Numbered from the stretch's first letter, positions 23,831 through 32,582 are shown. The stretch is DNA of 35,853 nt from an uncultured Bacteroidia bacterium (GCA_938086785.1 CALKCM010000006.1:1-35853), one strand, 5' to 3'. A program made the numbers and translations. The notes: a model not told the origin generated them from the letters alone.

Positions 23831-25124
23831 ATTCTTCAATCATTCCTCTCATCATTCCTTCCTCATCTATCGCAATTAATTTTACCTCAGTAAGTTCATC
23901 CACCAAAATAGGGTCGTATTCCATTTTAACCTTAATGTAATTTGGGGTAAAACCATACATAAAGCCATTTCTGTTTTCTTCCTCAAAAAGAACGAGATAT
24001 CTCTCTCCAACAAATTGCTCATAGAAGAACCTTTTCTTCTTTTCACTTAATGATATGAGTTGATTACATCGTTCTTTTCTTATGTTTTGCTGTACCCTTC
24101 CAGACAACTTCACTGCTGTCGTATTTTTTCTTTCAGAGTATGGAAATACATGCAAGTAACTTACATCTAATTCATTTAAGAAATTAAAGGTATTTAAGAA
24201 TTTATCATTTGTTTCGCCTGGAAAACCTACAATTACATCTACTCCAATGCAACAATTTGGCATGAGCGCCTTAATTCGCTTCACCCGCTCCCTGTATAAT
24301 TGGCTTTGATACTTCCGGCGCATTTTACCTAATAACTCGTCATCGGCGCTTTGCAGTGGAATATGAAAGTGAGGAACAAACTTACTGCTCTGAGCTACAA
24401 AAGAAATAATCTCATCGGTCAGCAAATTTGGCTCTATACTACTGATGCGATACCTCTCCACTTGCTCCACTTCCTCCAATGCAATAATGAGATCATAGAA
24501 CGTTTCTCCATGATTCACTCCAAAGTCTCCAAGGTTTACCCCAGTAAGAATCACCTCTTTCACTCCATTTTCAGTAGCCTTTACCACTTTATCTATCGTT
24601 TCAGAAACGGTTAAGCTTCTGCTCTTCCCCCGAGCTAAAGGTATGGTGCAAAAGGTACAGAAATAATCACAGCCATCTTGGAGTTTCATAAACATTCGTG
24701 TGCGATCTCCCATACTAAATCCAGGAACAAAAGTGTTTACTTCTTTAATGGGCGCATTGTAAACAATGGCTTTTTCGCGTTTTACCAAATCTTGCAAATG
24801 ATTGGGGAGGTTAAATTTCTCTGCAGCTCCTAAAACCATGTCAACTCCCGGTATTTCAGAAATTTCTTGCGGTTTTAATTGGGCATAGCATCCAACAATT
24901 ACAATAAAAGCTTTTTCGTTTTTCTTGAGCGCCTCCTTGACTACTTTCTTACACTTGCGATCTGCATGATCTGTAACACTGCACGTATTAATAACATACA
25001 CGTCCGCCCCTTCAGTGAAATTTACTTTTTCAAACCCAGCGTCTGCCATTTGTCTCCCAATGGTGCTGGTTTCAGAAAAATTTAGTTTACAACCTAATGT
25101 ATAAAAAGCAATGGTGTTGCTCAT
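23823..25124 (-). CDS. mtaB: tRNA t6A37 methylthiotransferase MtaB
   Basis: The 433-residue radical-SAM enzyme has an N-terminal methylthiotransferase domain with three Cys (YTLGCKLN, NTCSVT, VGCYAQ) for one iron-sulfur cluster. The radical-SAM motif GCDYFCTFC supplies the second. A C-terminal TRAM-like region follows (about 370-433). It converts N6-threonylcarbamoyladenosine 37 of tRNA to its 2-methylthio form. The layout matches MtaB rather than MiaB or RimO by its FYTLGCKLNFSE opening. A TAAATTTG element ends 7 bases before the ATG. Confidence 0.94.
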   Translation of the reverse strand: MSNTIAFYTLGCKLNFSETSTIGRQMADAGFEKVNFTEGADVYVINTCSVTDHADRKCKKVVKEALKKNEKAFIVIVGCYAQLKPQEISEIPGVDMVLGAAEKFNLPNHLQDLVKREKAIVYNAPIKEVNTFVPGFSMGDRTRMFMKLQDGCDYFCTFCTIPLARGKSRSLTVSETIDKVVKATENGVKEVILTGVNLGDFGVNHGETFYDLIIALEEVEQVERYRISSIEPNLLTDEIISFVAQSSKFVPHFHIPLQSADDELLGKMRRKYQSQLYRERVKRIKALMPNCCIGVDVIVGFPGETNDKFLNTFNFLNELDVSYLHVFPYSERKNTTAVKLSGRVQQNIRKERCNQLISLSEKKKRFFYEQFVGERYLVLFEEENRNGFMYGFTPNYIKVKMEYDPILVDELTEVKLIAIDEEGMMRGMIEEYA

Positions 25125-25131
25125 GAAGGCA

Positions 25132-25139
25132 CAAATTTA
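25132..25139 (-). promoter_or_regulatory. TAnnTTTG -7 element of mtaB
   Basis: On the minus strand this reads TAAATTTG, ending 7 bases before the ATG at 25124, so the mtaB-mltG transcript would have only a few leader bases. Confidence 0.55.
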
Positions 25140-25275
25140 CAATGATTCTATCGAAATCAAAGAGCTATTCAAAAGTGAGAGTAGGCCCCACTAAATATTT
25201 TATTAAGTTTAGGCGATTCATCGTAGAATTAAAAGATATCGTCGCAACTTGCAACATTTCTAAAATTCATTCACC

Positions 25276-25283
25276 TACCTTTG
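25276..25283 (+). promoter_or_regulatory. TAnnTTTG -7 element of the prohibitin-like gene
   Basis: The sequence TACCTTTG lies 45 bases before the ATG at 25329, giving a leader of about 40 bases rich in A and lacking a Shine-Dalgarno site. Confidence 0.45.
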
Positions 25284-25328
25284 CTGCATACATCAGGGAG
25301 ATGTGTTCAAATAAAAAAATAAGTAAAA

Positions 25329-26231
25329 ATGTCAGTTATTTTATTCATCGGTATTCTAATTTTTGTATTCTCTTTCATTCAAATCAACGTTCCTAACTGG
25401 GAAGGAGCCAATAAAACTTTACGAATTGTGGGAATTGGAGCCATTGTATTAGGCTTAGTGATCGGTTGTTTCATTCAAATTAATGCAGGTTTTGTAGGAG
25501 TTCAAACGCTTTTTGGAAAAGTAAAGGGACAAACCTTAGAAAGTGGATTACACATTATTAATCCTTTGGTTGAAGTGCAACAAATGGATACTCGAACTCA
25601 GAATTATACCATGAGTGGAATTCATAATGAGGGAGAAAAAAGTGGAGATGATGCCATTCGTATTTTATCTAAAGATGGATTGGAAGTAACCATCGACTTA
25701 ACCGTACTATACAGAATATTGCCCACTGAAAGTCCAAACGTTTATAAGAATACAGGTATGGATTACACTATGAAAGTTGTAAGACCGTTGGCACGAACAA
25801 AAATCAGAGATCATGCTGTAGCTTATGATGCTGTTTCCTTATACTCCAGTAAAAGAGAAGAATTTCAACAAAGAATTGTTTCTTCGATAGAAAAAGAATT
25901 TAAGAATCGTGGCCTTATTTTGGAGCAGGTACTTATCCGCAATATTGCTCTTCCCGCTTCGGTAAAGGCAAGTATTGAGTCGAAAATAAATGCGGAGCAA
26001 GAATCGCAAAAAATGGAGTTTGTCTTAACGAAAGAAAAGCAAGAAGCAGATAGAAAGCGAGTAGAAGCTCAAGGTATCTCCGATTATCAGAAAATCATAT
26101 CAGCATCATTGACCAAACAACAACTTCAGTACGAGGCCATTAAAGCCCAATTAGAATTGGCTAAATCTGCAAATGCTAAGGTTATTGTAATGGGTAAAGG
26201 AAACTCTCCCATTATATTGGGAACGAAGTAA
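25329..26231 (+). CDS. Prohibitin/SPFH-domain membrane protein
   Basis: The 300-residue protein has two N-terminal hydrophobic segments (about 2-20 and 31-55) and a Band 7/SPFH domain beginning VGVQTLFGKVKGQTLESGLH. A charged helical region rich in Glu, Lys and Gln (about 205-265) is the usual coiled coil for oligomerisation. This is closer to eukaryotic prohibitin and HflK/HflC-like proteins than to slipins. Such proteins form ring or cage assemblies in the inner membrane and modulate membrane proteases or microdomains. No FtsH or partner gene is adjacent. A second, different SPFH protein lies at 30019. Confidence 0.9.
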   Translation: MSVILFIGILIFVFSFIQINVPNWEGANKTLRIVGIGAIVLGLVIGCFIQINAGFVGVQTLFGKVKGQTLESGLHIINPLVEVQQMDTRTQNYTMSGIHNEGEKSGDDAIRILSKDGLEVTIDLTVLYRILPTESPNVYKNTGMDYTMKVVRPLARTKIRDHAVAYDAVSLYSSKREEFQQRIVSSIEKEFKNRGLILEQVLIRNIALPASVKASIESKINAEQESQKMEFVLTKEKQEADRKRVEAQGISDYQKIISASLTKQQLQYEAIKAQLELAKSANAKVIVMGKGNSPIILGTK

Positions 26232-26298
26232 GTCTGAATTCGTAGTGCGTTTCTTAGTTTCCATATCGATATTATGGAAACTTGAGACAAATGGGATG

Positions 26299-26769
26299 CT
26301 ATATTTTTTTTAGTTTCTCCTTTTCAGCTTTAGTCAGTTCACTGCTATTGATCAAAAATTTTCTCATGGTTGACCAGAGAGGATGCTTTTTTCTAATCTT
26401 TTTCAAAATCACTTTTTTATCTGCAGCTAAATGTTTTGTAAGTCCTACTACTGAAGGGACATTCGCTTCGAAGCTAAATCTTAAAAAACGTATTTCAACA
26501 TTAGACTTATCCTTTAGTACAGCCTTGTTCAAGCCTTTTGCAGCTTCTTTTGCTTTACTCATTTTGGTAACTAAATTCCAACTATGCTTGGCCTGCAAGG
26601 CCACTCCTGTATAATGATACGCCATTTTTATACCCGAGGATTCGTTCTTAGTTAGATCAACCAAACGATCTGCATAGGAGACATTATCAATTGCCTTTAT
26701 ATAGGTATTTCTTACCTCGGTCAGTTGCGACTGAATGGAAAATAAAACTGAAATAAAAAGCAATACCAT
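26299..26769 (-). CDS. Small secreted protein of unknown function
   Basis: The 156-residue protein begins with a short signal peptide (MVLLFISVLFSIQSQ) and is otherwise mostly helical and basic, with the C-terminal 40 residues very rich in Lys. I recognise no motif; it resembles conserved hypothetical exported proteins of flavobacteria. It lies 30 bases downstream of the large T9SS protein on the same strand and may be cotranscribed. No promoter element of the TAnnTTTG type was found directly before it. Confidence 0.75.
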   Translation of the reverse strand: MVLLFISVLFSIQSQLTEVRNTYIKAIDNVSYADRLVDLTKNESSGIKMAYHYTGVALQAKHSWNLVTKMSKAKEAAKGLNKAVLKDKSNVEIRFLRFSFEANVPSVVGLTKHLAADKKVILKKIRKKHPLWSTMRKFLINSSELTKAEKEKLKKI

Positions 26770-26799
26770 ATTTAATAAACTATTAGAAAGGACTTTCGT

Positions 26800-29151
26800 T
26801 TAATCTAAATGAACAAATTTAATTTTTTGAACTATTTTATTATCAACTATCACGAAGGCAATGTTAAGCCCAGGGCTCGTATGGCCATCAATTAAAAATG
26901 GGAGTGTAATGGCTTCATGTTCACTCACAATTTGCCCGTTCAAAGAAGAAAGTCGTATCGTAACTTCACCATTGTTATCGCCCTTAGACATCAATTGAGT
27001 ACCTAAAGCAGTTTGATATACGTAAAAATTACTCCGATTAGTAGAAATGTCATTTAACCCATTTGTTGCTTTCACGTACTTTATTCGTTGACTCTCAAAA
27101 AAGCAACTATCACTGGTCTGGACTATTGCATAGTACTCGCCAGAGTCTTTGGCTACAAACACTGGACCGTTCACACCGTTTAACAAAGCACTATTCTTAT
27201 ACCAAGTGTATTTTGCAACACTGGGATCTCCCACTACAGATACAAGCAAAGAGTCTGGACCAATTCTATTTAAATCTACTTTAAGACTATCGTATGAATA
27301 AATTTCTAGCGTGTCATTAGAAGCACAAAAAGTACCTTTATCTTGAATGGTAAATACATTAGAGCCTATATCCTTGAGGCTCACTTCCATGATGCTTTTA
27401 TTTATCGATATACCATTATTCGTCCAGTTAAGATTATATAGAGTGGAATCAAAATTTAGCGTGTTAACAGATACGGTTATTTTATTTTTTTTACCTTCAT
27501 TTGGACAAAAGAACATCTCATTAATCCCTAATTCAACTTTAGGGTTTTCATGAATGATGGCGGTTTGTTCAAATAAATTTGAACAGCCTCCATTTGCCGA
27601 ATAAAAACAATTAAATGTAACGACACCAGCTTTGGTATAGATTGGATTTGAAATGGTTGAATCGTTTACCAGTGACCCTGGACTCCAATTAAATTGATAA
27701 TCCGTATTTTCAACACCTAGTCTTATGCTATCTCCTAAACAAGCACTAAGCGTATCAGAAAAAGCAGAAACCTCAGGCTTGGTAATAATTAGGACAAATA
27801 CAGAGTCTTGGTTTAGGCATCCTGTATGTTTATCTTTAGAATTTAAATAAACCCATTTATTGGAAGCTCCTATGAAGTTTGGCTTTGCTAAAGTGTCATT
27901 ACTCACAAGAGACGAAGGAGACCATTGGTATGCAATAGTGGAATCATCTCCTATTCCTAAACTTAGGATAGAACCATTGCAAACACTAGCCGTATCTGCG
28001 GTATATGCCTCCGCATTGGGTGATGAATTAATTTGAAATAATTCAAAACGACTGGTTCCAACTGGTTTTGTTGTACGAATTCGAAGTTTGTATAATCCTG
28101 CTTTTAGGCTGGCCGGGATAAAACGAGGGATACCCAAAGCAGGCCTTAAAGTATCTAAAGATTCACCTATCACCGTAGTATTCCCGGGAGCAAAACTCAT
28201 ATTTAGGCCACTCAGTTCTGCAATAAACTTATTTCCCTGGTCATACGTTCCAATGGTTTTCAAACCAGAACTCAAATAAACAATTCCTGAGTCTCCAGGA
28301 CAACTTTTGTCCTCAAATAAGGGACCCTCAATATGCAAATCAACAATATATACCTTCCCGCAACTATAGCAGAGGTAAGCCCATTCATCCGTCAAGGTAT
28401 TTATCATAAAATCACTAGGTTTGGGTTCATAAAATACTTTTTTTGGAGCTCCCGAAAGGTACTTGTTCCATGAATAAACCCCCTTATCTCCTTGACTGCT
28501 TAGATAGTAATTCCCCTGTAAATCCTTATCAATAGCAATAATTGAATCTAAGCCTGTTTGAACCAAAGTACCAATAGAGCCATTATTGAGATTTACTGTT
28601 TTGATGTTTGAAGAATCTACAAACTCCGTATACAAAAGTCGATTGTTCCTTTTATCCAAATAAAGTCCCGCAGGGCTGCGCAGACTATCAACAAAAATTG
28701 AAGTGGAGGGAATATAAAAAGGAGGCGGTCCAAAAACTGTTTTATATATGACGTTTCGTTGAATGTCTGTAGTATATAACACTTCGTTTTGCTTATCAAA
28801 AACAAGGTCTTGAAGCCGCTTTGCACCAGAAACATTTTCTGAGCCCAATTGATAACCCGTCGTATCAAATAAATGTACCTGATTGGAATCTAAGATTAAG
28901 AATCCTGCACCAATGGGAAGGTTAGCATAAAGTATGTTTGTTGGGGAATTTAGACCTTTAGAAATAAAAGACCTCCCTTTCCCCCAGCGATCCATTTCAT
29001 TTACGTCTTTGGTTACTTGATTAACCACATAGTACATTTTTGCATCTGGGCTGTAGGTCACAGCACTTGGGCCACCATATACAAGCTGCCCATATGAACT
29101 ATTGCTCATGAAGGCGCCAAATAAAAAACAAAGGATATTAACCACTCTCAT
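26800..29151 (-). CDS. Large secreted protein with beta-propeller and T9SS sorting tail
   Basis: From the ATG at 29151 the protein has 783 residues: a signal peptide (MRVVNILCFLFGAFMSNSSYG), a propeller-like region to about residue 260 with repeated strand motifs (VTYSPDAKMYYVVNQ, GLYLDKRNNRLLYTEFV), then Ig/PKD-like modules (SVCNGSILSLGIGDDSTIAY, LSACLGDSIRLGV). The C-terminal domain is of the T9SS type (TIRLSSLNGQIVSE, GLNIAFVIVDNKIVQKIKF). It is probably exported to the cell surface or medium. The longer frame to 29181 overlaps a TATATTTG element at 29157-29164. Ligand and function are unknown. Confidence 0.82.
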   Translation of the reverse strand: MRVVNILCFLFGAFMSNSSYGQLVYGGPSAVTYSPDAKMYYVVNQVTKDVNEMDRWGKGRSFISKGLNSPTNILYANLPIGAGFLILDSNQVHLFDTTGYQLGSENVSGAKRLQDLVFDKQNEVLYTTDIQRNVIYKTVFGPPPFYIPSTSIFVDSLRSPAGLYLDKRNNRLLYTEFVDSSNIKTVNLNNGSIGTLVQTGLDSIIAIDKDLQGNYYLSSQGDKGVYSWNKYLSGAPKKVFYEPKPSDFMINTLTDEWAYLCYSCGKVYIVDLHIEGPLFEDKSCPGDSGIVYLSSGLKTIGTYDQGNKFIAELSGLNMSFAPGNTTVIGESLDTLRPALGIPRFIPASLKAGLYKLRIRTTKPVGTSRFELFQINSSPNAEAYTADTASVCNGSILSLGIGDDSTIAYQWSPSSLVSNDTLAKPNFIGASNKWVYLNSKDKHTGCLNQDSVFVLIITKPEVSAFSDTLSACLGDSIRLGVENTDYQFNWSPGSLVNDSTISNPIYTKAGVVTFNCFYSANGGCSNLFEQTAIIHENPKVELGINEMFFCPNEGKKNKITVSVNTLNFDSTLYNLNWTNNGISINKSIMEVSLKDIGSNVFTIQDKGTFCASNDTLEIYSYDSLKVDLNRIGPDSLLVSVVGDPSVAKYTWYKNSALLNGVNGPVFVAKDSGEYYAIVQTSDSCFFESQRIKYVKATNGLNDISTNRSNFYVYQTALGTQLMSKGDNNGEVTIRLSSLNGQIVSEHEAITLPFLIDGHTSPGLNIAFVIVDNKIVQKIKFVHLD

Positions 29152-29156
29152 TTGCA

Positions 29157-29164
29157 CAAATATA
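29157..29164 (-). promoter_or_regulatory. TAnnTTTG -7 element of the large T9SS protein
   Basis: On the minus strand this reads TATATTTG, ending 5 bases before the ATG at 29151. It excludes the upstream ATG at 29181 as a start and implies a leaderless or one-base-leader mRNA. Confidence 0.6.
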
Positions 29165-29259
29165 CAATGGAAAGTATTCATCCCTCAGTCAAAATAAATA
29201 GATTCCAGCACCTATAAAGCGCCTTCATTTGTTTGAATTAAGATTTTAAAACTATTGCA

Positions 29260-29267
29260 TAACTTTG
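29260..29267 (+). promoter_or_regulatory. TAnnTTTG -7 element 4 bases before the CoA-transferase start
   Basis: TAACTTTG is followed by exactly 4 bases and then the ATG at 29272, consistent with transcription starting at the A of the start codon. Confidence 0.65.
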
Positions 29268-29271
29268 CCCA

Positions 29272-29925
29272 ATGCTTGATAAGAACGGAATTGCCAAACG
29301 AATAGCCCAAGAGTTGCAAAATGGATATTATGTGAACCTTGGCATTGGAATTCCAACCTTGGTTGCCAATTATATTCCTGAAGAGATAGACGTAGTACTT
29401 CAATCTGAGAATGGACTTCTGGGTATGGGGCCTTTCCCCATTGAAGGAAATGAAGATGCGGATTTAATTAATGCGGGGAAACAAACCATTACTACCGTCC
29501 CAGGAAGCGCTTTTTTCGACTCTTCAACGAGTTTTGCAATGATACGTAGCGGAAGAGTAGACTTAACCGTCTTAGGCGCAATGGAAGTAGCTCAAAATGG
29601 AGATATTGCCAACTGGAAAATACCAGGAAAAATGGTTAAGGGCATGGGCGGAGCCATGGATTTAGTCGCTTCAGCAAAAAATATCATTGTTGCCATGCAA
29701 CACACGAGCCGATCCGGAGCAAGCAAGCTTTTGAAAGCCTGCACTTTGCCTATTACTGGATTAAATTGCGTAAAAAAAGTAGTGAGTAATTTAGGTGTTT
29801 TTGAGATTAAAGACAATCATTTTTATCTAACTGAAAGAGCTGAAGATGTGAGTATCGAAGAAATTAAAGCCAGCACAGATGGCGCCTTAATTATTGCGGA
29901 CGAGGTAAAGGTAATTCCTGTGTAG
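29272..29925 (+). CDS. scoB: 3-oxoacid CoA-transferase, beta subunit
   Basis: The 217-residue protein matches the B subunit of succinyl-CoA:3-ketoacid and acetoacetate CoA-transferases. NLGIGIPTLVANYIP is followed by VVLQSENGLLGMGPFP, whose SENG contains the catalytic Glu that forms the CoA thioester, then GGAMDLV and the conserved TSRSGASKLLKACTLPITG region. It moves CoA between succinyl-CoA or acetyl-CoA and acetoacetate in ketone-body or leucine breakdown. The A subunit, which normally sits next to it, is not in the window. The gene appears leaderless. Confidence 0.93.
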   Translation: MLDKNGIAKRIAQELQNGYYVNLGIGIPTLVANYIPEEIDVVLQSENGLLGMGPFPIEGNEDADLINAGKQTITTVPGSAFFDSSTSFAMIRSGRVDLTVLGAMEVAQNGDIANWKIPGKMVKGMGGAMDLVASAKNIIVAMQHTSRSGASKLLKACTLPITGLNCVKKVVSNLGVFEIKDNHFYLTERAEDVSIEEIKASTDGALIIADEVKVIPV

Positions 29926-30006
29926 TTTCTATCGAATATTTAATGATATCCCTCGTAAAACCTTGCTTTTACATGGATAAATAAAGCAAATATAGGGTGC
30001 GCAGCG

Positions 30007-30014
30007 TATCTTTG
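30007..30014 (+). promoter_or_regulatory. TAnnTTTG -7 element 4 bases before the slipin start
   Basis: TATCTTTG is followed by 4 bases and the ATG at 30019, again the geometry of a leaderless mRNA. Confidence 0.65.
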
Positions 30015-30018
30015 AATT

Positions 30019-30942
30019 ATGGAAAAAATACCTTTAATAATTTTCGCATTACTTGTTGTTGTTATTCTGTTAAAGAGCATCAAAGTAGTGCCCCAACAAA
30101 ATGCTTTTGTTATAGAAAGACTAGGAAAATACTTGAGTACTTTAGAGCCTGGTATCAGCTTTATCATACCCTTCATAGACAAGGTAGCCTACAAGCACTC
30201 TCTAAAGGAGATGGCGATGGATATACCAGAACAGGTATGTATTACCAAAGATAATGTACAAGTGGGAGTAGACGGAGTTGTTTTCCTTCAAGTAATTGAT
30301 CCAAAAATGTCCAGTTATGGAATTGCGAATTATAGATTTGCTGTTTTACAACTGGCACAAACTACCATGAGAAGCGAGATTGGTAAAATAGACTTAGATA
30401 AAACATTTGAAGAAAGAACCTTAGTAAATCAACAGGTTGTTGCAGCTATAGACGAGGCAAGTATTGGTTGGGGAGTTAAAACACTTCGCTACGAAATTAA
30501 AAATATTAACCCACCAAAAACAGTTCTTCACGCCATGGAAAAGCAAATGATGGCTGAACGTGAAAAGCGTGCCGTTATTTTGGAATCTGAGGGAGAAAAA
30601 CAAAGTGCAATTAATATAGCTGAGGGAAATCGCCAAAAAGTAGTCCTTGAGTCTGAAGCGACCCAACAACAATCCATCAATTTAGCCTTGGGAGAAGCGG
30701 AAGCTATTAAAGCAGTTGCCGTTGCTACTGCCGACGGGATTACCACAGTAGCCCAAGCAATTAAAGCAGATGGTGGCTCAGAAGCCGTTCAACTAAGAGT
30801 GGCTGAACAATTGGTAGAGCAATACGGGAAACTAGCCAAGACCACGAATACCATGATTTTACCCGCTAATTTTGGGGATATGGGAAGCATGATTGCTTCT
30901 GCAATGACGGTTATTAAAGGAACAAAAGGAGGAGATAAATAA
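30019..30942 (+). CDS. Stomatin/paraslipin (QmcA-type SPFH protein)
   Basis: The 307-residue protein has one N-terminal membrane segment (IPLIIFALLVVVILL) and a typical SPFH domain: VVPQQNAFVIERLGKYLSTL, ITKDNVQVGVDGVVFLQVID, and TTMRSEIGKIDLDKTFEER. A long coiled-coil follows (AMEKQMMAEREKRAVILESE) with Ala/Glu repeats, then a hydrophobic C-terminal helix. It forms multimeric membrane-microdomain scaffolds. The stop overlaps the nfeD-like start by one base (TAATG), and the last codons contain the AAAGGAGG site used by that gene. The slipin-NfeD pairing is a widespread conserved operon. Confidence 0.94.
   Translation: MEKIPLIIFALLVVVILLKSIKVVPQQNAFVIERLGKYLSTLEPGISFIIPFIDKVAYKHSLKEMAMDIPEQVCITKDNVQVGVDGVVFLQVIDPKMSSYGIANYRFAVLQLAQTTMRSEIGKIDLDKTFEERTLVNQQVVAAIDEASIGWGVKTLRYEIKNINPPKTVLHAMEKQMMAEREKRAVILESEGEKQSAINIAEGNRQKVVLESEATQQQSINLALGEAEAIKAVAVATADGITTVAQAIKADGGSEAVQLRVAEQLVEQYGKLAKTTNTMILPANFGDMGSMIASAMTVIKGTKGGDK
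30925..30932 (+). promoter_or_regulatory. Full Shine-Dalgarno site for the NfeD-like gene
   Basis: AAAGGAGG lies 9 bases before the ATG at 30942, embedded in the Lys-Gly-Gly codons at the end of the slipin gene. It probably supports re-initiation in a coupled pair. Confidence 0.6.
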
Positions 30943-31367
30943 TGGGGAGTCAACTAGAGATTTGGTGGTTTTCCGCAGGTCTCCTACTCATTATTGCAGA
31001 CCTACTTGTTGGTTCGTTTTTTCTTCTTTTTTTAGGTGTTGGTGCGCTCATTACTGGAACTTCAATTATGTTCGAGGTGAACTCTATTTCGGTACACTGG
31101 GTAATATTTGCAGTAAGCTCTTCTATTCTTGCAATGGTTTTTAGAAAACCATTGATGCATAGATATGGACCGGGCAGTGCACAAAAATATAATGAGCATC
31201 AAGGTGAATGGATAGAGATTGTAGAAGAAGAAAATAAATCGCATTCAGCAAAAGCAAAGTATAAAGGCTCTAGTTGGAATGTGAAAAGCATCTCAGGAAA
31301 GGACTTAAAACATGGAGACAAACTTCAAATACTTCGTATGGAAGGAATATCCATTATTGTAGAATAG
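30942..31367 (+). CDS. NfeD-like membrane protein
   Basis: The 141-residue protein has three to four hydrophobic segments in residues 8-70 (WWFSAGLLLIIADLLVGSFF, LFLGVGALITGTSIMF) and a C-terminal OB-fold domain of about 60 residues. This is the short NfeD class without the ClpP-like protease domain. It partners with slipins such as the protein encoded directly upstream, in membrane-domain organisation. Its start overlaps the slipin stop and is preceded by a strong AAAGGAGG. A terminator follows 20 bases after the stop. Confidence 0.9.
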   Translation: MGSQLEIWWFSAGLLLIIADLLVGSFFLLFLGVGALITGTSIMFEVNSISVHWVIFAVSSSILAMVFRKPLMHRYGPGSAQKYNEHQGEWIEIVEEENKSHSAKAKYKGSSWNVKSISGKDLKHGDKLQILRMEGISIIVE

Positions 31368-31386
31368 ATTAAAACACTTCAATTGC

Positions 31387-31420
31387 AAGGCCCTTTTTCG
31401 CGTAGAGAAAGGGCTTTTTT
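31387..31420 (+). terminator. Rho-independent terminator of the slipin-nfeD pair
   Basis: The arms 31390-31396 and 31408-31414 (GCCCTTT/AAAGGGC) form the stem, followed by six T at 31415-31420. Confidence 0.85.
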
Positions 31421-31532
31421 ATGCGCAAAAATCAGACATTCACAATACTTTTCAACTTAATCCAAATGCTTATTGCTAACAGTGAATAACTTAGGCAAAA
31501 TAAAAAACTTATGTCATAGCCATATAATTCCC

Positions 31533-31540
31533 TATTTTTG
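31533..31540 (+). promoter_or_regulatory. TAnnTTTG -7 element of corA
   Basis: The sequence TATTTTTG lies 32 bases before the corA ATG and 7 bases before an upstream out-of-frame ATG at 31548. Confidence 0.55.
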
Positions 31541-31547
31541 CCACGCA

Positions 31548-31631
31548 ATGAGAAAAAAGGAGGACATAGAATATGATTCGAGTATTTTACAAACGTCAGA
31601 ATGCTGTTCTCAAGATCAAGTCAATATCTGA
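31548..31631 (+). other. Possible upstream ORF overlapping the corA start
   Basis: A 27-codon frame starts with ATG at 31548, reads MRKKEDIEYDSSILQTSECC and ends with TGA at 31629-31631, about 57 bases into corA in another frame. With the promoter element ending at 31540, this ATG would be within a few bases of the mRNA 5' end, so leaderless-type initiation here could compete with the AAAGGAGG-driven corA start. Coding is unproven; the interest is regulatory. Confidence 0.25.
31556..31563 (+). promoter_or_regulatory. Full Shine-Dalgarno site of corA
   Basis: AAAGGAGG lies 9 bases before the ATG at 31573. The 12-base string AAAGGAGGACAT is shared with the S1 leader. Confidence 0.7.
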
Positions 31632-32523
31632 CTTAGATTCTCTTGAAAACCTTATTTGGATTGACCTACAGAATGCCTCGCATGAGGAGGTTGCAGACGT
31701 AGAAAATAATTTTGATTTAAAATTTCAGAGTAGACAAGAACAACTTGAAATAGAAAGTTCGTCCCGGTACTTTGAAACGGATGATGAAATTATTGCAAAT
31801 AGCAATTTTCTTCAATTCGGAGATGAGGGCAACACGCTCCTCTCCCATGCTGTTTCATTTGTATTGCAAGACGATATGCTCTTTACTTATCGTGAAGCAA
31901 ACTTGAGCAGTTTTGCAGATTGTGTTCGAATTATAAAGGCCAGTGGGAAGAGTTTCCATACAGGAAAACAAATCATGGCTACCTTATTAGAAACGGGCGT
32001 AGATAATGATGCAGATCTTTTAGAGAGCCTTGCTCGCCAGGTATCATCACTCGGTAGAGAAATCGCCTTAGACAGAAAGCCAGATGAAGGCTTAATTTTT
32101 CAAATTAACCGCCTTCAGGAAATGACAATGTCTCTCAGACAAAACTCTGTAGATAAGCAAAGAGTTTTGAGCGCGATTCTTAAAAGTCGTGAGTTTGAAG
32201 GCGAAGATTACGAACGCCTGAGAATTGTCATAAAGGATATCAGTTCATTAATTGATCATACCAACTTTAACTTTGAACGCCTAGAGTATTTCCAAGATAC
32301 ATTTATGAGTTTGGTAAATATTGAACAAAACCAAATCATAAAAATTTTTACCTTAGCTAGTGTAATATTTATGCCACCTACACTCATCGCAAGCATCTAT
32401 GGCATGAATCTTCGAAACTATCCTAATAGCCAGTGGGAGTATGGGTTTGTTTTTGCCATTGGTATAATGGTTTTGAGTTCCACCCTCACTATCCTTTTCT
32501 TTAAACGAAGAAATTGGCTATAA
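31573..32523 (+). CDS. corA: CorA-family magnesium/divalent metal transporter
   Basis: The 316-residue protein has a long cytoplasmic domain and two C-terminal membrane segments (IFTLASVIFMPPTLIASIYG and YGFVFAIGIMVLSSTLTILF). The family hallmark GMN sits at the end of the first (IYGMNLRNYP). It forms a pentameric inner-membrane channel for Mg2+, or in some members Co2+, Ni2+ or Zn2+. The unusual features are upstream: a promoter element, an overlapping upstream ORF and a full Shine-Dalgarno site in a leader of about 28 bases. No M-box riboswitch-sized leader is present. Confidence 0.95.
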   Translation: MIRVFYKRQNAVLKIKSISDLDSLENLIWIDLQNASHEEVADVENNFDLKFQSRQEQLEIESSSRYFETDDEIIANSNFLQFGDEGNTLLSHAVSFVLQDDMLFTYREANLSSFADCVRIIKASGKSFHTGKQIMATLLETGVDNDADLLESLARQVSSLGREIALDRKPDEGLIFQINRLQEMTMSLRQNSVDKQRVLSAILKSREFEGEDYERLRIVIKDISSLIDHTNFNFERLEYFQDTFMSLVNIEQNQIIKIFTLASVIFMPPTLIASIYGMNLRNYPNSQWEYGFVFAIGIMVLSSTLTILFFKRRNWL

Positions 32524-32582
32524 GCTGTGAGTAACATATAGATTTATTTCTCCTAAAATTTTCAATTTTTTACCAATTTACA

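Noticed and set aside
25142..25396. 84-codon plus-strand ORF before the prohibitin-like gene
   Set aside because: Overlaps the real start of the SPFH gene in another frame and contains its promoter element; composition unlike neighbours.
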